DNA of 64,000 bases from Terrimesophilobacter sp964651535 (GCA_964651535.1 CAZYYE010000001.1:620001-684000); one strand, 5' to 3'; counted from the first letter of the stretch, positions 10,024 through 18,043 are shown. Program-made: numbers and translations. Notes: generated by a model from the letters alone, not told the origin.

Positions 10024-11813
10024 GCAGGCGAGTCCTGCAGCTCGGGGTCGCCAAGCTGATCGCCCCCTTCGGGCCCGGCGCCGTAGTCGACATCCTCGGA
10101 GAGTCGTTCGTGACGATGACCGCCGACAAGTGGCCCAAGCGCACCCTCCTCCAGCCGATCGACTGCCTGCGTCTGTCCTCCCGGCTCGGCGTGCAGCGCT
10201 TCTACGGGCCGCCCGCGGTCGAAGACATCGAGAGCGCGAACGCGCTCGGGGTGACGGTGGCCCGCTTCCCCGCCTGGCTCTTCTGCCAGACATGCCGCCG
10301 GATGATCCGCTGGACTGGCAAGAACGAGACGGGCGAGGCGCCGTCGTGCCCCAGCGACTCCGGACGACTCGTCCCGATGCGATTCGTCGTAGTCTGCCGG
10401 GAGCGCAGCCATGCCACGGACATCCCCTGGGTGGACTGGCTCCATCGTGCCCCGGGCGCGAATCCCGAGTGCCGGGACAGCACCTCCCTGCGCTTCCGTC
10501 CGATCGACGGCGGATCGCCTGGTCTGTCTGGTCTCGAAGTCGTGTGCGATGCCTGCCACGGCGGGCGCACCCTCGGCGACCTCCGCGGCGACATCCTCCT
10601 CCGCGAGGGGCTCACCTGCCACGGAATCCAGCCCTGGGAGACCGACTGGAAGGATTGTGACAGCCCGCTGGAGGTCCTGCAGCGCGGGGCGACGAGCTTC
10701 CACTACGCCGAGACCGAAGGCGCCATAGACATCCCAGATGTCTCGGCATCGCTGCTCGAAGTAGAGGACCGCATCAGGACGAATACCTACTACCTCGCAC
10801 TCAAGAGCACGCCTCTCGGCGACGGCTTCGCCGTGCAGATGGCCGAACGGATCGCCGTCGAGATCGGAGTGCCTGCTGAGCAGGTGCTGGCCGTCGCAAA
10901 GCGCGACCAGGACGAGGATGCGGACACCGGCCCGATCCGCGGCGCGATCCTCAGTGAGGAGTTCTCCGCGTTCCGTGCCGCCGCGACCGACAACGCTGAC
11001 GAAGACAACTTCAAGACCCGCTCGGAGACCTTCTCCAGCACTTCCGCCGATCCGGTGGAGAAGGTGCTCGCAACGCTGATCGAGAGCGTGATCCTCGTCG
11101 ACCGGCTTCGCGAGGTCCGTGCCTGCCTCGGCTTCAAGCGGTACCGACCGGACGCCGACCGCGTCGACGCGGTGGTCTACGACGGGATTGAGGCCCAATG
11201 GCTCCCAGCCTACGAGGGCTTCGGCGAGGGAGTGTTCCTGAGATTCAATGCCGCGGTAATCGATGCCTGGGCGGGCGACGCTGGCGTCCGGTCAAGAGCC
11301 GCACTATTGGCGGACAAGTTCGCCGCGTCCAGGTTCTCGCCCAGGCTCCACCCTTTCTCACCGCAGTACGTGGCCCTCCACTCCTTCGCCCACGCCCTGC
11401 TGCGCGAGTTCGCATTCACATCCGGCTACCCGGCCGCGTCGCTCCACGAGCGGATCTACTGCGAAGCCTCCGGTGATTACGGGATCTTCATCTACACCAC
11501 GTCCAGTGACCACGAAGGCACGCTCGGCGGCCTGGTCCGAGAGGGGGAGCACGACCGGCTCGGAAGCACCCTCGCCCGTGCCGCGGAGCAGCTCAGCTGG
11601 TGCTCGAACGACCCCGTCTGCTGCGAGGCGCATCCCCAGAATCTCGACGGGCTCAACCTGGCAGCGTGCCACTCCTGCCTGCTAACCTCCGAGACCTCCT
11701 GCGATGGCTTCAACCTTCTGCTCGACCGAGTCATGCTGGTGGGGTCGCCTGATGGGAAGTCACCTGGACTGCTGACGCCACTCATCAGCGAGGGTACGGG
11801 CACGGCTGTCTGA
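10020..11813 (+). CDS. drmB: DrmB-like protein with DUF1998 domain
   Basis: 597 residues, starting with ATG in an ATGA overlap with the DrmA-like gene. The N-terminus (KLIAPFGPGAVVDI) and a CxxC pair at C89/C92 are typical of the DrmB/DUF1998 family. The C-terminal DUF1998 region follows the pattern YTTSSDHEGTLGGLV and then a cysteine-rich tail from C528 (CSNDPVCCEAH, ACHSCLL, SCDGFN) that probably binds zinc. In DISARM, DrmB is the obligate partner of DrmA and the pair form the DNA-engaging core. Translational coupling supports a stoichiometric complex. The usual next gene, a phospholipase-D-like DrmC, is missing; an HNH nuclease follows after 19 bases. Confidence 0.87.
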   Translation: MSRRVLQLGVAKLIAPFGPGAVVDILGESFVTMTADKWPKRTLLQPIDCLRLSSRLGVQRFYGPPAVEDIESANALGVTVARFPAWLFCQTCRRMIRWTGKNETGEAPSCPSDSGRLVPMRFVVVCRERSHATDIPWVDWLHRAPGANPECRDSTSLRFRPIDGGSPGLSGLEVVCDACHGGRTLGDLRGDILLREGLTCHGIQPWETDWKDCDSPLEVLQRGATSFHYAETEGAIDIPDVSASLLEVEDRIRTNTYYLALKSTPLGDGFAVQMAERIAVEIGVPAEQVLAVAKRDQDEDADTGPIRGAILSEEFSAFRAAATDNADEDNFKTRSETFSSTSADPVEKVLATLIESVILVDRLREVRACLGFKRYRPDADRVDAVVYDGIEAQWLPAYEGFGEGVFLRFNAAVIDAWAGDAGVRSRAALLADKFAASRFSPRLHPFSPQYVALHSFAHALLREFAFTSGYPAASLHERIYCEASGDYGIFIYTTSSDHEGTLGGLVREGEHDRLGSTLARAAEQLSWCSNDPVCCEAHPQNLDGLNLAACHSCLLTSETSCDGFNLLLDRVMLVGSPDGKSPGLLTPLISEGTGTAV

Positions 11814-11832
11814 TCACGGATAGAGACGGAAG

Positions 11833-12576
11833 ATGGACACGCAGAAGTTGCCCGGTCGAATCAACTGGACCCGAAGCGAAGTGATCCTCGCCTGCTCGCT
11901 CCTTGCGGACAACAACTGGAAGTGGATGCATCCGAGCGATCCCCGCGCCATCGAGCTGTCGGAACTTCTCCGCAAGTCGCCAGAGCATCCTGCGGCAGTG
12001 CGTCAGCCGACCTTCCGGAACCCCAACGGCGTGGTACGGAAGATGCAGGATCTTCAGTCGCGTATGCCTGACTACAAAGGCACGCCCACGCACGGCAGCA
12101 AGCTCGATCAAGACGTCCTCCACGAGTTCCTGGCTGACCCTGTCGGTATGCGGGCCCTCGCTGAGCGAATCAGGACTGCGATCCGACGCTCAGAAGCAGC
12201 TCCGTACATCGTCTCTGAGGTGACTGCGGACCCGGAGATGGCTGCATACGAAGGCGCCGTTGCAGTCGCCGCTCATCTGACACGCGAACGGGACCGCTCC
12301 CTTCGAGAGGCGAAGCTTCAGTCCGTCAGAAGCGCTGGCCGACCTATTGCATGCGAGACATGTGGCTTCGACTTCGCCCGTACATACGGAGATCAAGGCG
12401 CCGGATACATCGAGGTTCATCACTCTCTTCCGCTGCATGAGTCCGGGCCCGTAAGTACCCGCCTTGCGGACTTGGTGCTTCTCTGCGCGAACTGCCACCG
12501 GATGATTCATCGAGGCAAGCACTGGCTCACGCCGGATGAGTTGCGCGCGGTCGTTGCGACCCGCTCGGCGAAGTGA
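11833..12576 (+). CDS. HNH endonuclease
   Basis: A 247-residue protein with a C-terminal HNH nuclease: zinc-binding CETC at C174/C177, catalytic HH at 196-197 (EVHHSLPL), and CANCHRMIH with C218, C221, H222 and H226. The N-terminal 150 residues (RINWTRSEVILACSLL, FRNPNGVVRKM) resemble the specificity or helper part found in HNH proteins near DNA methyltransferases. It lies 19 bases after the DrmB-like gene and overlaps the Vsr gene, so it belongs to the operon. It may be the cutting subunit of the system, replacing DrmC, or the restriction partner of the cytosine methyltransferase. Which one cannot be decided from sequence. Confidence 0.85.
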   Translation: MDTQKLPGRINWTRSEVILACSLLADNNWKWMHPSDPRAIELSELLRKSPEHPAAVRQPTFRNPNGVVRKMQDLQSRMPDYKGTPTHGSKLDQDVLHEFLADPVGMRALAERIRTAIRRSEAAPYIVSEVTADPEMAAYEGAVAVAAHLTRERDRSLREAKLQSVRSAGRPIACETCGFDFARTYGDQGAGYIEVHHSLPLHESGPVSTRLADLVLLCANCHRMIHRGKHWLTPDELRAVVATRSAK

Positions 12577-12986
12577 TGGCCTCTTCCTGGGCCAGTACGG
12601 AGGGGTCTCGGCGATCCATGCAGGCCAACCGTGGCCGCGACACCGTCCCCGAACTCGCGGTGCGCCGATTGCTCCACGCAGCCGGCCTTCGATACCGAAT
12701 CGACTTCGCACCGCTGGGCGGTCGCCGCAGGGCGGACATCGTCTTCACGAGGAAACGCATCGCGGTGTTCATCGACGGGTGCTACTGGCATGGATGCCCA
12801 GAGCATGCAACGTATCCGAAGCGGAACAGCGACTACTGGCTGCCGAAGCTCGCGCGCAACATCGAGCGAGACCGGGAGACCGATGATCTGCTCCGGGGGG
12901 CCGGCTGGACCGTGCTCCGCTACTGGGAGCATGAGGCTCCCCGAGCAATCGCAGATGCGATCGTGGTCACAGTCCGGACCTGCTGA
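12573..12986 (+). CDS. vsr: very short patch repair (Vsr) endonuclease
   Basis: 137 residues. Vsr nicks DNA 5' of a T:G mismatch made by deamination of 5-methylcytosine, so it accompanies Dcm-type methylases. Visible features are MQANRGRDT...ELAVRRLLH, the catalytic Asp55 in RRRADIVF, the zinc/active-site block IDGCYWHGCPEH (C70, W72, H73, C75, H78), and KLARNIERDRETD. The GTG at 12573 gives a GTGA overlap with the HNH gene; ATG at 12576 is the other possibility, and both keep the usual N-terminal SWAS segment. It is the last gene of the operon and links the operon functionally to the divergent cytosine methyltransferase 10 kb away. Confidence 0.92.
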   Translation: MMASSWASTEGSRRSMQANRGRDTVPELAVRRLLHAAGLRYRIDFAPLGGRRRADIVFTRKRIAVFIDGCYWHGCPEHATYPKRNSDYWLPKLARNIERDRETDDLLRGAGWTVLRYWEHEAPRAIADAIVVTVRTC

Positions 12987-13295
12987 GCTGACCGGGTCTC
13001 TGAGCGATCGTGCGGGCCCGCGCCGACCGGCGCAAGTGAGCGCGTTGCGCACGGTGCGTTCGAGAGGTGTTGCACAGATCGTCACGCCCCGGCTGTTGTC
13101 TCAGGATCGCAGTGTTGCTCCTCTTTGACCGTTACACGTCATGAGAGGGCCGTTGCACCCAGATTCCGAGACGAGACCAGCTGAGCTGAGGCGAGACCCC
13201 TATTTCCCCAATGGGCTACAAGGTTCGGATCCAACGATGAACCGTGGCCGGCTTCACTGCGGACGGACAGCCCGTGACTCACTGAGCCCCAGCAA
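12987..13295. other. non-coding stretch at right edge of the defence island
   Basis: About 310 bases with no credible gene on either strand. The only structure I see is two of three copies of the 10-mer GCTGAGCTGA (12982 and 13180; the third is at 13619). No tRNA, integrase site or transposon end was recognised. Confidence 0.4.
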
Positions 13296-13299
13296 TTAG

Positions 13300-13580
13300 C
13301 CCCACCCCCCGCATCCCGCCCGCCCCCGCCGAGCAGCTGCGAGGTCAGCGCGTACTGGAACGGCATCCCGACGAAGAGCAGTCCCGGCATGCCCTTTACA
13401 GCGCCGCGTGACGGGTAGGCCGTGCTCGTCGAGGGGGACGCCGGAGATCGAGTCGAGGCCGGGGCGGCATCCGGTCGCCCAGATCACGGTGGCGGGTCTG
13501 GGCACGGCGGCGCCGTCCGCGATCGGCCGGTCATTCGTCACCCGGCTGATGCGCGGCAGGCGCTGCACGCTAAGTAAAGG
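13300..13580 (-). pseudogene. C-terminal fragment of a flavin-dependent monooxygenase
   Basis: Read on the minus strand, this stretch encodes PIADGAAVPRPATVIWATGC, then RPGLDSISGVPLDEHGLP, and after a frameshift near 13390 it encodes MPGLLFVGMPFQYALTSQLL. These match, with many substitutions, the corresponding C-terminal part of the intact monooxygenase immediately downstream in the same orientation. No start, FAD-binding or NADP-binding parts are present. It is a diverged, frame-shifted relic, either of a tandem duplicate or of a homologue displaced when the island entered. Confidence 0.75.
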
Positions 13581-13675
13581 CCGCCCGCGATTGACTACCG
13601 CGCACGGCTGGAGCGGGGGCTGAGCTGAGTGCGCCGCTCTCCACACCGGTTTATGGGCAGCGCGCTCACGGATTC

Positions 13676-14752
13676 TCAAGCGGCAGCAACCGCAAGGCGT
13701 CTAGCCGCAATCCGCTCCGCCACATACCCAGCATCCCGCCCCACCCCGCCGAGCAACTGCGAGGTGAGCCCGAACTGGAACGGCATCCCGACGAAGAACA
13801 GGCCGGGCATGCTCGCCACCACGCCGCGCGGCGCATCCGGCAGGCCACCCGCATCCAGTGGCACACCCTCGATCCACTCCAGACCGGGCCGGAACCCGGT
13901 CGCCCAAATCACCGTGCTGGGGCGCGGAACGCTCGCGCCCTCCGCGATCGGCGCACCACCCGCGACGCCAGTGAGACGCGGTAATAAAGTCACTCCCGCC
14001 GCCTGCACCTGCTTCATCGAGATCCGGATGAGCGGCCCGCCCCGCGAATGGAACTTCGGCCCCACCTTGCGTCCGATCGGGGTCGCGATCGTGAGCACAC
14101 GGTAGATGAACGCCCAATACAGTTCGCCGGCCACCGCGAGCAGGGCATCCGGGATGTGCGGCGTCGGGCGTCCGGCCAGGAACACCGGATGGCTCGCCGC
14201 CAGCTCGAGCGCGATCTCCGCGCCGGACGTCCCCGCACCCACCACGAGCACCGTGCCAGGCGGCACCGAATCCGGGTTGCGGTACTCGCTCGAATGCAGC
14301 TGCCGGATGTCCGCATCCAGCTCCGACGCGAAACCCGGCACGGCAGGCGTCGTCGTCGCCCCGGTCGCCACCACAACACTCTCCGCTGTCAGCACCCCGG
14401 CGCTCGTGGTGACGGTGAAACCCTCACCCGACCGCGCGACCCTCGTAACCGTCACGCCGTGACGCACGGGCAGTTCGAACTTCTTCGCGTACCGCTCGAG
14501 GTAGTCGGCGATCTCGTCCTTGCTCAGAAACGCGCGCGGGTCCGGATGCGGCAACCCGGGCAGCGCAGAGTGCCGCGCGGGAGTGAAGAGCAGCAGCGAA
14601 TCCCACCGCCGGCGCCACTCATCGCCGACGCGCGCCTCCGCGTTCAGGATCACGAAATCCTCGCCGCGCTCAGCGAGGTAATACCCGGTCGCGAGCCCGG
14701 CCTGGCCGGCGCCGATCACGATCGTGGGGAAGTGGGTGCGAGAGTCAACCAT
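13676..14752 (-). CDS. flavin-containing monooxygenase / NAD(P)-binding oxidoreductase
   Basis: A 358-residue FAD- and NAD(P)H-dependent oxidoreductase of the flavin-containing monooxygenase type. It shows an N-terminal FAD Rossmann motif (IVIGAGQAGLATGYYL, about residues 10-25), a second nucleotide motif (VVGAGTSGAEIALELA), and the C-terminal ATGFRPGL motif. The start at 14752 is chosen because AGGAGG lies six bases upstream; the open frame continues far upstream but only as a shadow of the opposite regulator gene. It is divergent from a TetR regulator with a palindrome between them, so it is probably that regulator's target. Substrate unknown. Confidence 0.88.
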   Translation of the reverse strand: MVDSRTHFPTIVIGAGQAGLATGYYLAERGEDFVILNAEARVGDEWRRRWDSLLLFTPARHSALPGLPHPDPRAFLSKDEIADYLERYAKKFELPVRHGVTVTRVARSGEGFTVTTSAGVLTAESVVVATGATTTPAVPGFASELDADIRQLHSSEYRNPDSVPPGTVLVVGAGTSGAEIALELAASHPVFLAGRPTPHIPDALLAVAGELYWAFIYRVLTIATPIGRKVGPKFHSRGGPLIRISMKQVQAAGVTLLPRLTGVAGGAPIAEGASVPRPSTVIWATGFRPGLEWIEGVPLDAGGLPDAPRGVVASMPGLFFVGMPFQFGLTSQLLGGVGRDAGYVAERIAARRLAVAAA

Positions 14753-14824
14753 CGCGAGCCTCCTGATCATCAACGCGTGCTCGTTAGAATAGCATTCTAG
14801 GTAGTGGAACGATAGTCTAAGATC
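14753..14824. promoter_or_regulatory. divergent promoter with TetR-type operator candidate
   Basis: The 72-base gap between the monooxygenase and the TetR gene contains the inverted repeat TAGAAT (14785-14790), spacer AGC, ATTCTA (14794-14799), in an AT-rich patch that stands out from the GC-rich surroundings. A TetR dimer bound here could repress both directions. Operator assignment is inference from position and symmetry. Confidence 0.55.
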
Positions 14825-15466
14825 ATGACCGCGATGCCAAAGCCCGCCACGTCGCCGCACGCCGCACCCCTCAGGGACACGCTCGCCGCCGCAACGCGCA
14901 CCCAGATTGTGGATGCCGCCACCGCCCTGTTCAGCGAGCTCGGCTACGTCGGTACGTCCATCGGCGCGATCGCGACGCGCGCGGGGGTTGCCGTGCAGAC
15001 GATCTACAACGCGATCGGCAACAAGACGGCGGTGCTGTCCGCGGTGCTGGATGCCGCCGTATCCGGCCCGAACGCACCCACGCCCGTGCCGGAGTTCATG
15101 GCCGAGCGCACCGGCGCCGCGAAGGATGCCGGCGAGTTTCTCGACATCATGGCGGACTGGCTGCTCGAAGCCAACGAGCGCGTCGCATCCATTCACTGGA
15201 TCATCCAGCAGTCCGTCGCGGTCGACGAGGATGCCGCAGCGTTCGAGCGGAAACGCGCGCAGCAGAGGCTCCGCAACTACGGCCTCGCCGCCGCCGGGCT
15301 GCGCGAACGCGGAGGCCTGCGCAACAGCATGACGGATGACCGGGCGGCCGCCACGATCTGGTCGATCGGGCATCCGACCGCGTATCGTGCGCTCGTCATC
15401 GACGCCGGATGGACCGCGCGGGCGTATCGGGACTGGCTGCGCGCGGCGCTCGCCGGGCTGGAATAG
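14825..15466 (+). CDS. TetR/AcrR family transcriptional regulator
   Basis: 213 residues. The N-terminal helix-turn-helix is typical (TRTQIVDAATALFSELGYVG, then GAIATRAGVAVQTIYNAIGN, about residues 25-65). The C-terminal ligand domain is not assignable to a specific inducer. The gene is divergent from the flavin monooxygenase with an AT-rich palindrome between them, the standard layout for a TetR repressor of its neighbour. Confidence 0.9.
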   Translation: MTAMPKPATSPHAAPLRDTLAAATRTQIVDAATALFSELGYVGTSIGAIATRAGVAVQTIYNAIGNKTAVLSAVLDAAVSGPNAPTPVPEFMAERTGAAKDAGEFLDIMADWLLEANERVASIHWIIQQSVAVDEDAAAFERKRAQQRLRNYGLAAAGLRERGGLRNSMTDDRAAATIWSIGHPTAYRALVIDAGWTARAYRDWLRAALAGLE

Positions 15467-15583
15467 AGCTTCGTGTCCTGCACAGCACTGCACTGCCAGC
15501 GAACGCCCATTGCGCCGACCTGTTCGGCGTCCTGGCTCGGATCGGCTGCGCAAGACTCGTGCGATGACGGTGATTACGGTAAG

Positions 15584-15604
15584 CTGGCTAAGTGATCTAG
15601 CCAG
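15584..15604. promoter_or_regulatory. operator candidate of the Phd-PIN toxin-antitoxin operon
   Basis: A perfect inverted repeat, CTGGCTA then TAGCCAG with a 7-base spacer, ends 16 bases before the antitoxin ATG and overlaps the place where the promoter should be. Phd/YefM antitoxins autorepress by binding such palindromes; assignment here rests on position and symmetry. Confidence 0.55.
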
Positions 15605-15620
15605 AATCGAGGAGCGGCCC

Positions 15621-15878
15621 ATGAAGAAGGTGAATATTTTGGACGCGCGTAACAACCTGTCGAAACTGGTGGCCGCTGCCAGCGCTGGCGAAGAGATCGT
15701 GATCGCAAACCGGGGGAAGCCAGTGGCCCGGCTCGTTTCGGTGGCCGGCGATGCCCCCACCCACACCGCAGGAAGCGCCGCTGCCTGGCTGGCGAGTCAT
15801 CCGGTACCTCGTCAGGCCTCCCGATCTATTACGGCGCTCGATCAGCAGATCGCCTCCGAGCGCGAGGGTTGGGAGTGA
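15621..15878 (+). CDS. Phd/YefM-type antitoxin
   Basis: 85 residues beginning MKKVNILDARNNLSKLVAAA, the N-terminal DNA-binding fold of Phd/YefM antitoxins, followed by the signature GEEIVIANRGKPVARLV. The start ATG at 15621 has GAGGAG about six bases upstream. The C-terminal part, rich in charged and Ser/Ala residues, is the expected toxin-binding tail. It overlaps the PIN toxin gene by GTGA and is preceded by a palindrome, consistent with an autoregulated bicistronic module. Confidence 0.88.
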   Translation: MKKVNILDARNNLSKLVAAASAGEEIVIANRGKPVARLVSVAGDAPTHTAGSAAAWLASHPVPRQASRSITALDQQIASEREGWE

Positions 15879-16270
15879 TTTACCTCGACTCGTGCGTCGT
15901 CATCTACGCGGTCGAGGACAACGGCGCTCGCGGTGATGAGGTGCGCCGGCGACTCATCGAGTCCGCGGATGTCGTGGTAGCGATCAGCCCGCTTGTCATC
16001 CTCGAGTGCCTCGTCGGGCCGTTGCGCGAGGAAAATCTCGTGCTGCACGACCACTACGTCCGTGCTCTCAAGCAGTTCCGGCTGCTACCGCTCGAGCCCG
16101 AACACTATGTCAGGGCGGCGGAGCTTCGCGCCCGCCACGGCATCCGCACACCGGATGCGCTGCACCTCGCCGCCGCGCAGTTGCACGCCTGCGATCAGCT
16201 CTGGACCAACGATAACCGAATGGCTGCCGCTGCCAGCGGCCTAAGTCTCGTCGTCACGGGCCCGGCTTGA
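15875..16270 (+). CDS. VapC-like PIN-domain toxin
   Basis: 131 residues from GTG at 15875, giving a GTGA overlap with the antitoxin; a TTG at 15869 would add two residues. The four acidic PIN nuclease residues are all in place: Asp5 (YLDSCV), Glu44 (LVILECLVG), Asp94 (TPDALHLAA) and Asp113 (WTNDNRM). PIN toxins of this class are Mg-dependent ribonucleases that cut tRNA or rRNA when free of antitoxin. Nothing suggests inactivation, so the pair is probably functional. Confidence 0.88.
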   Translation: MIYLDSCVVIYAVEDNGARGDEVRRRLIESADVVVAISPLVILECLVGPLREENLVLHDHYVRALKQFRLLPLEPEHYVRAAELRARHGIRTPDALHLAAAQLHACDQLWTNDNRMAAAASGLSLVVTGPA

Positions 16271-16331
16271 CCGCATGAGCAAGCATGTTTTGGGAGAACG
16301 AAGACGCGGCGAACTCTCGATTTCAACTCTG

Positions 16332-17162
16332 CTACTCGGGCAAAGAGCTCATCGAGTCTTCGGATTCTTCAGCCTTAACGCGCCGCTCCTCCTCAGGCAA
16401 ATGCACCTGGTACACCACCACCGGGATCAGCACGAGCGACCTCAGGTTGAACACCGCGTGCACGAGGATCGCCCATACGATGCTGCCGGTCGCCAGGAAC
16501 ACCGCCATCAGAACCACCCCGATCAGGAAACTCCCGATCACCCCACCGACACCCTGATACGCGTGAAGCACCCCGAACACTACGAGGCTCACGCTGATCG
16601 CCAGCAGCGCATCCCCGAACACCCCGAAAATGAGCGCGGGCAGCGCGAGCCTAAACAGCAGTTCCTCCACGACGCCGGCGTTGATCGACAGCAGCCATCC
16701 GTATTTCAGCTCAGCGCGGTTGCGAGGGAGCAACGCGTGGATGTCGCCAATCGTTGGCACCTCCGTCGCGTCGCGTCCGAAAAACACGAGCCCGACCAGC
16801 CCGATGAGCAACCCGATCGCGCCGCCCACAACGAGACCGGACAGCAGCCCGCTACCGGCAAGCACGCTGCGGAACCACTCCATCGGCGGCCACGTCTCCA
16901 CTTGCGCGAGCATCCGCGGCACGAAGCCCCACACGAGCACGAGCACCACGAGAGCCGCACCGCCAAACCAGCTGAACGACTCCCCCAACCACTTGCGGTA
17001 CATCGCCTGGCGGCGTTGCGTCGAGCGGTACCTCTTAAAGCGCTGATACTCGCGACGATCCTTCGCGCCCGCCCGCCACGCGAGCACACCGAGCAGCGCG
17101 ACAAGCACCGCGCCGAGCACCCACGGGGTGGAAGCAGCGTGGACGGGAATCACTCTCCCCAT
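16332..17162 (-). CDS. CPBP family intramembrane glutamic endopeptidase
   Basis: 276 residues with several membrane segments and the CAAX-protease/bacteriocin-processing (CPBP, ABI) motifs: EELLFR with E166, E167 and R171, FGVLHAYQG with H200, and HAVFNL with H235 and N239. Proteins of this class are membrane proteases or immunity proteins; substrate unknown. The start at 17162 (MGRVIP) is chosen because an upstream ATG would lie inside the inverted repeat at 17172-17280 and add an unlikely, non-hydrophobic leader. It is divergent from mazG. The cytoplasmic linker near residues 32-60 is strongly basic. Confidence 0.85.
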   Translation of the reverse strand: MGRVIPVHAASTPWVLGAVLVALLGVLAWRAGAKDRREYQRFKRYRSTQRRQAMYRKWLGESFSWFGGAALVVLVLVWGFVPRMLAQVETWPPMEWFRSVLAGSGLLSGLVVGGAIGLLIGLVGLVFFGRDATEVPTIGDIHALLPRNRAELKYGWLLSINAGVVEELLFRLALPALIFGVFGDALLAISVSLVVFGVLHAYQGVGGVIGSFLIGVVLMAVFLATGSIVWAILVHAVFNLRSLVLIPVVVYQVHLPEEERRVKAEESEDSMSSLPE

Positions 17163-17171
17163 CCTGCCAGT

Positions 17172-17280
17172 GCTTTCATCATTCAGGAGGTGGTGTGGCA
17201 GGAGTTGCCGGTGGGACGGGGCTGACCGCACCGGCATCCCCAAACCCCATCCGTCACACCACCTCCTGAATGATGAAAGC
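17172..17280. repeat. perfect 26-bp inverted repeat between CPBP protease and mazG
   Basis: The arm at 17172-17197 (begins GCTTTCATCATTCAGG) is repeated exactly, in reverse complement, at 17255-17280, with a 57-base spacer. The repeat lies between two divergent genes and each arm contains an AGGAGG/CCTCCT core and an ATGATG. No transposase is near. It may be a regulatory hairpin, paired operators or a recombination relic. Confidence 0.85.
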
Positions 17281-17308
17281 CAATGAGCACGGGTGGGAGG
17301 ATGGGGAC

Positions 17309-18043
17309 ATGACCGCGCCGAGCAGACCGCCGCATCCGAAACTCGACGAACTCATCGCCGTGCTCGCCCAGCTTCGGGCGCCGGGCGGATGCGCGTGGGA
17401 CGCTGACCAGACCCACGAGAGCCTCGTGCGCTACCTCACGGAGGAGACTCACGAGCTCATCGAGGCCATCGAATCAGGCACGCGCGAAGACCTCATCGAG
17501 GAACTTGGCGACGTGCTCTACCAGGTGATCTTCCACTCCGACATCGCCGCCCACACCCCCGGCGAAGATTTCACGATCGAAGATGTCGCCGCCCACATGA
17601 CCGCGAAAATGATCGCCCGCCACCCCCACGTGTTCGGCGACGCCGCGGCGAAGGCGGCCATGAATATCCAATCCGCGGACGACGTTGTCGCCGTGTGGGA
17701 CGACCTCAAAGCCACCGAGAAACCGCACCGCTCGAGCGTGCTCGACGGAATCCCGCAAGGCATGCCCGCACTCGCGCTCGCCGACAAGCTCGTCGGCCGC
17801 GCCGAGAAAGCGGGCGTGCCGATCGATCAGGGCTCGCATGCCGCCCTCGACGCCGCGGGCACCCCCGCAACCTCGTCATTCACGAGCGAGGCGGACTTCG
17901 GCACCCACCTGCTCGGTCTCGTCGCAGCAGCTCGCGCCGCCGGTCTCGACCCGGAGCGCGCCCTGCGTACGACCCTCCGCGACCTGCAGTCCGATATCCG
18001 CGACGCAGAGCGTGACACGAGTACCGACCTGGAGGCAGGTTGA
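17309..18043 (+). CDS. mazG: MazG nucleoside triphosphate pyrophosphohydrolase
   Basis: 244 residues. MazG hydrolyses NTPs and dNTPs to monophosphates and pyrophosphate, cleaning the nucleotide pool and damping ppGpp-linked stress. The metal-binding motif EETHELIEAI and the partner EELGDVLYQV (about residues 46-75) are clear, preceded by GGCAWDADQTHESL. The start is ATG at 17309, with GGGAGG upstream; an earlier ATG at 17270 lies in the inverted repeat. Actinobacterial MazG is often near eno, as here (4.7 kb). The second MazG-like half is weaker, which is normal in this group. Confidence 0.9.
   Translation: MTAPSRPPHPKLDELIAVLAQLRAPGGCAWDADQTHESLVRYLTEETHELIEAIESGTREDLIEELGDVLYQVIFHSDIAAHTPGEDFTIEDVAAHMTAKMIARHPHVFGDAAAKAAMNIQSADDVVAVWDDLKATEKPHRSSVLDGIPQGMPALALADKLVGRAEKAGVPIDQGSHAALDAAGTPATSSFTSEADFGTHLLGLVAAARAAGLDPERALRTTLRDLQSDIRDAERDTSTDLEAG

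Noticed and set aside
12573..13700. An integrase attachment site at the island's right end
   Set aside because: No integrase, tRNA end or long direct repeat was found; only a 10-base repeat.
13676..15766. A 696-residue reading of the monooxygenase with a long N-terminal extension
   Set aside because: The extension is antisense to the TetR gene; an AGGAGG site and the FAD motif place the start at 14752.
17172..17280. A miniature transposon (MITE)
   Set aside because: No target-site duplication is seen around the arms and there is no second copy in the window; left as an unexplained inverted repeat.
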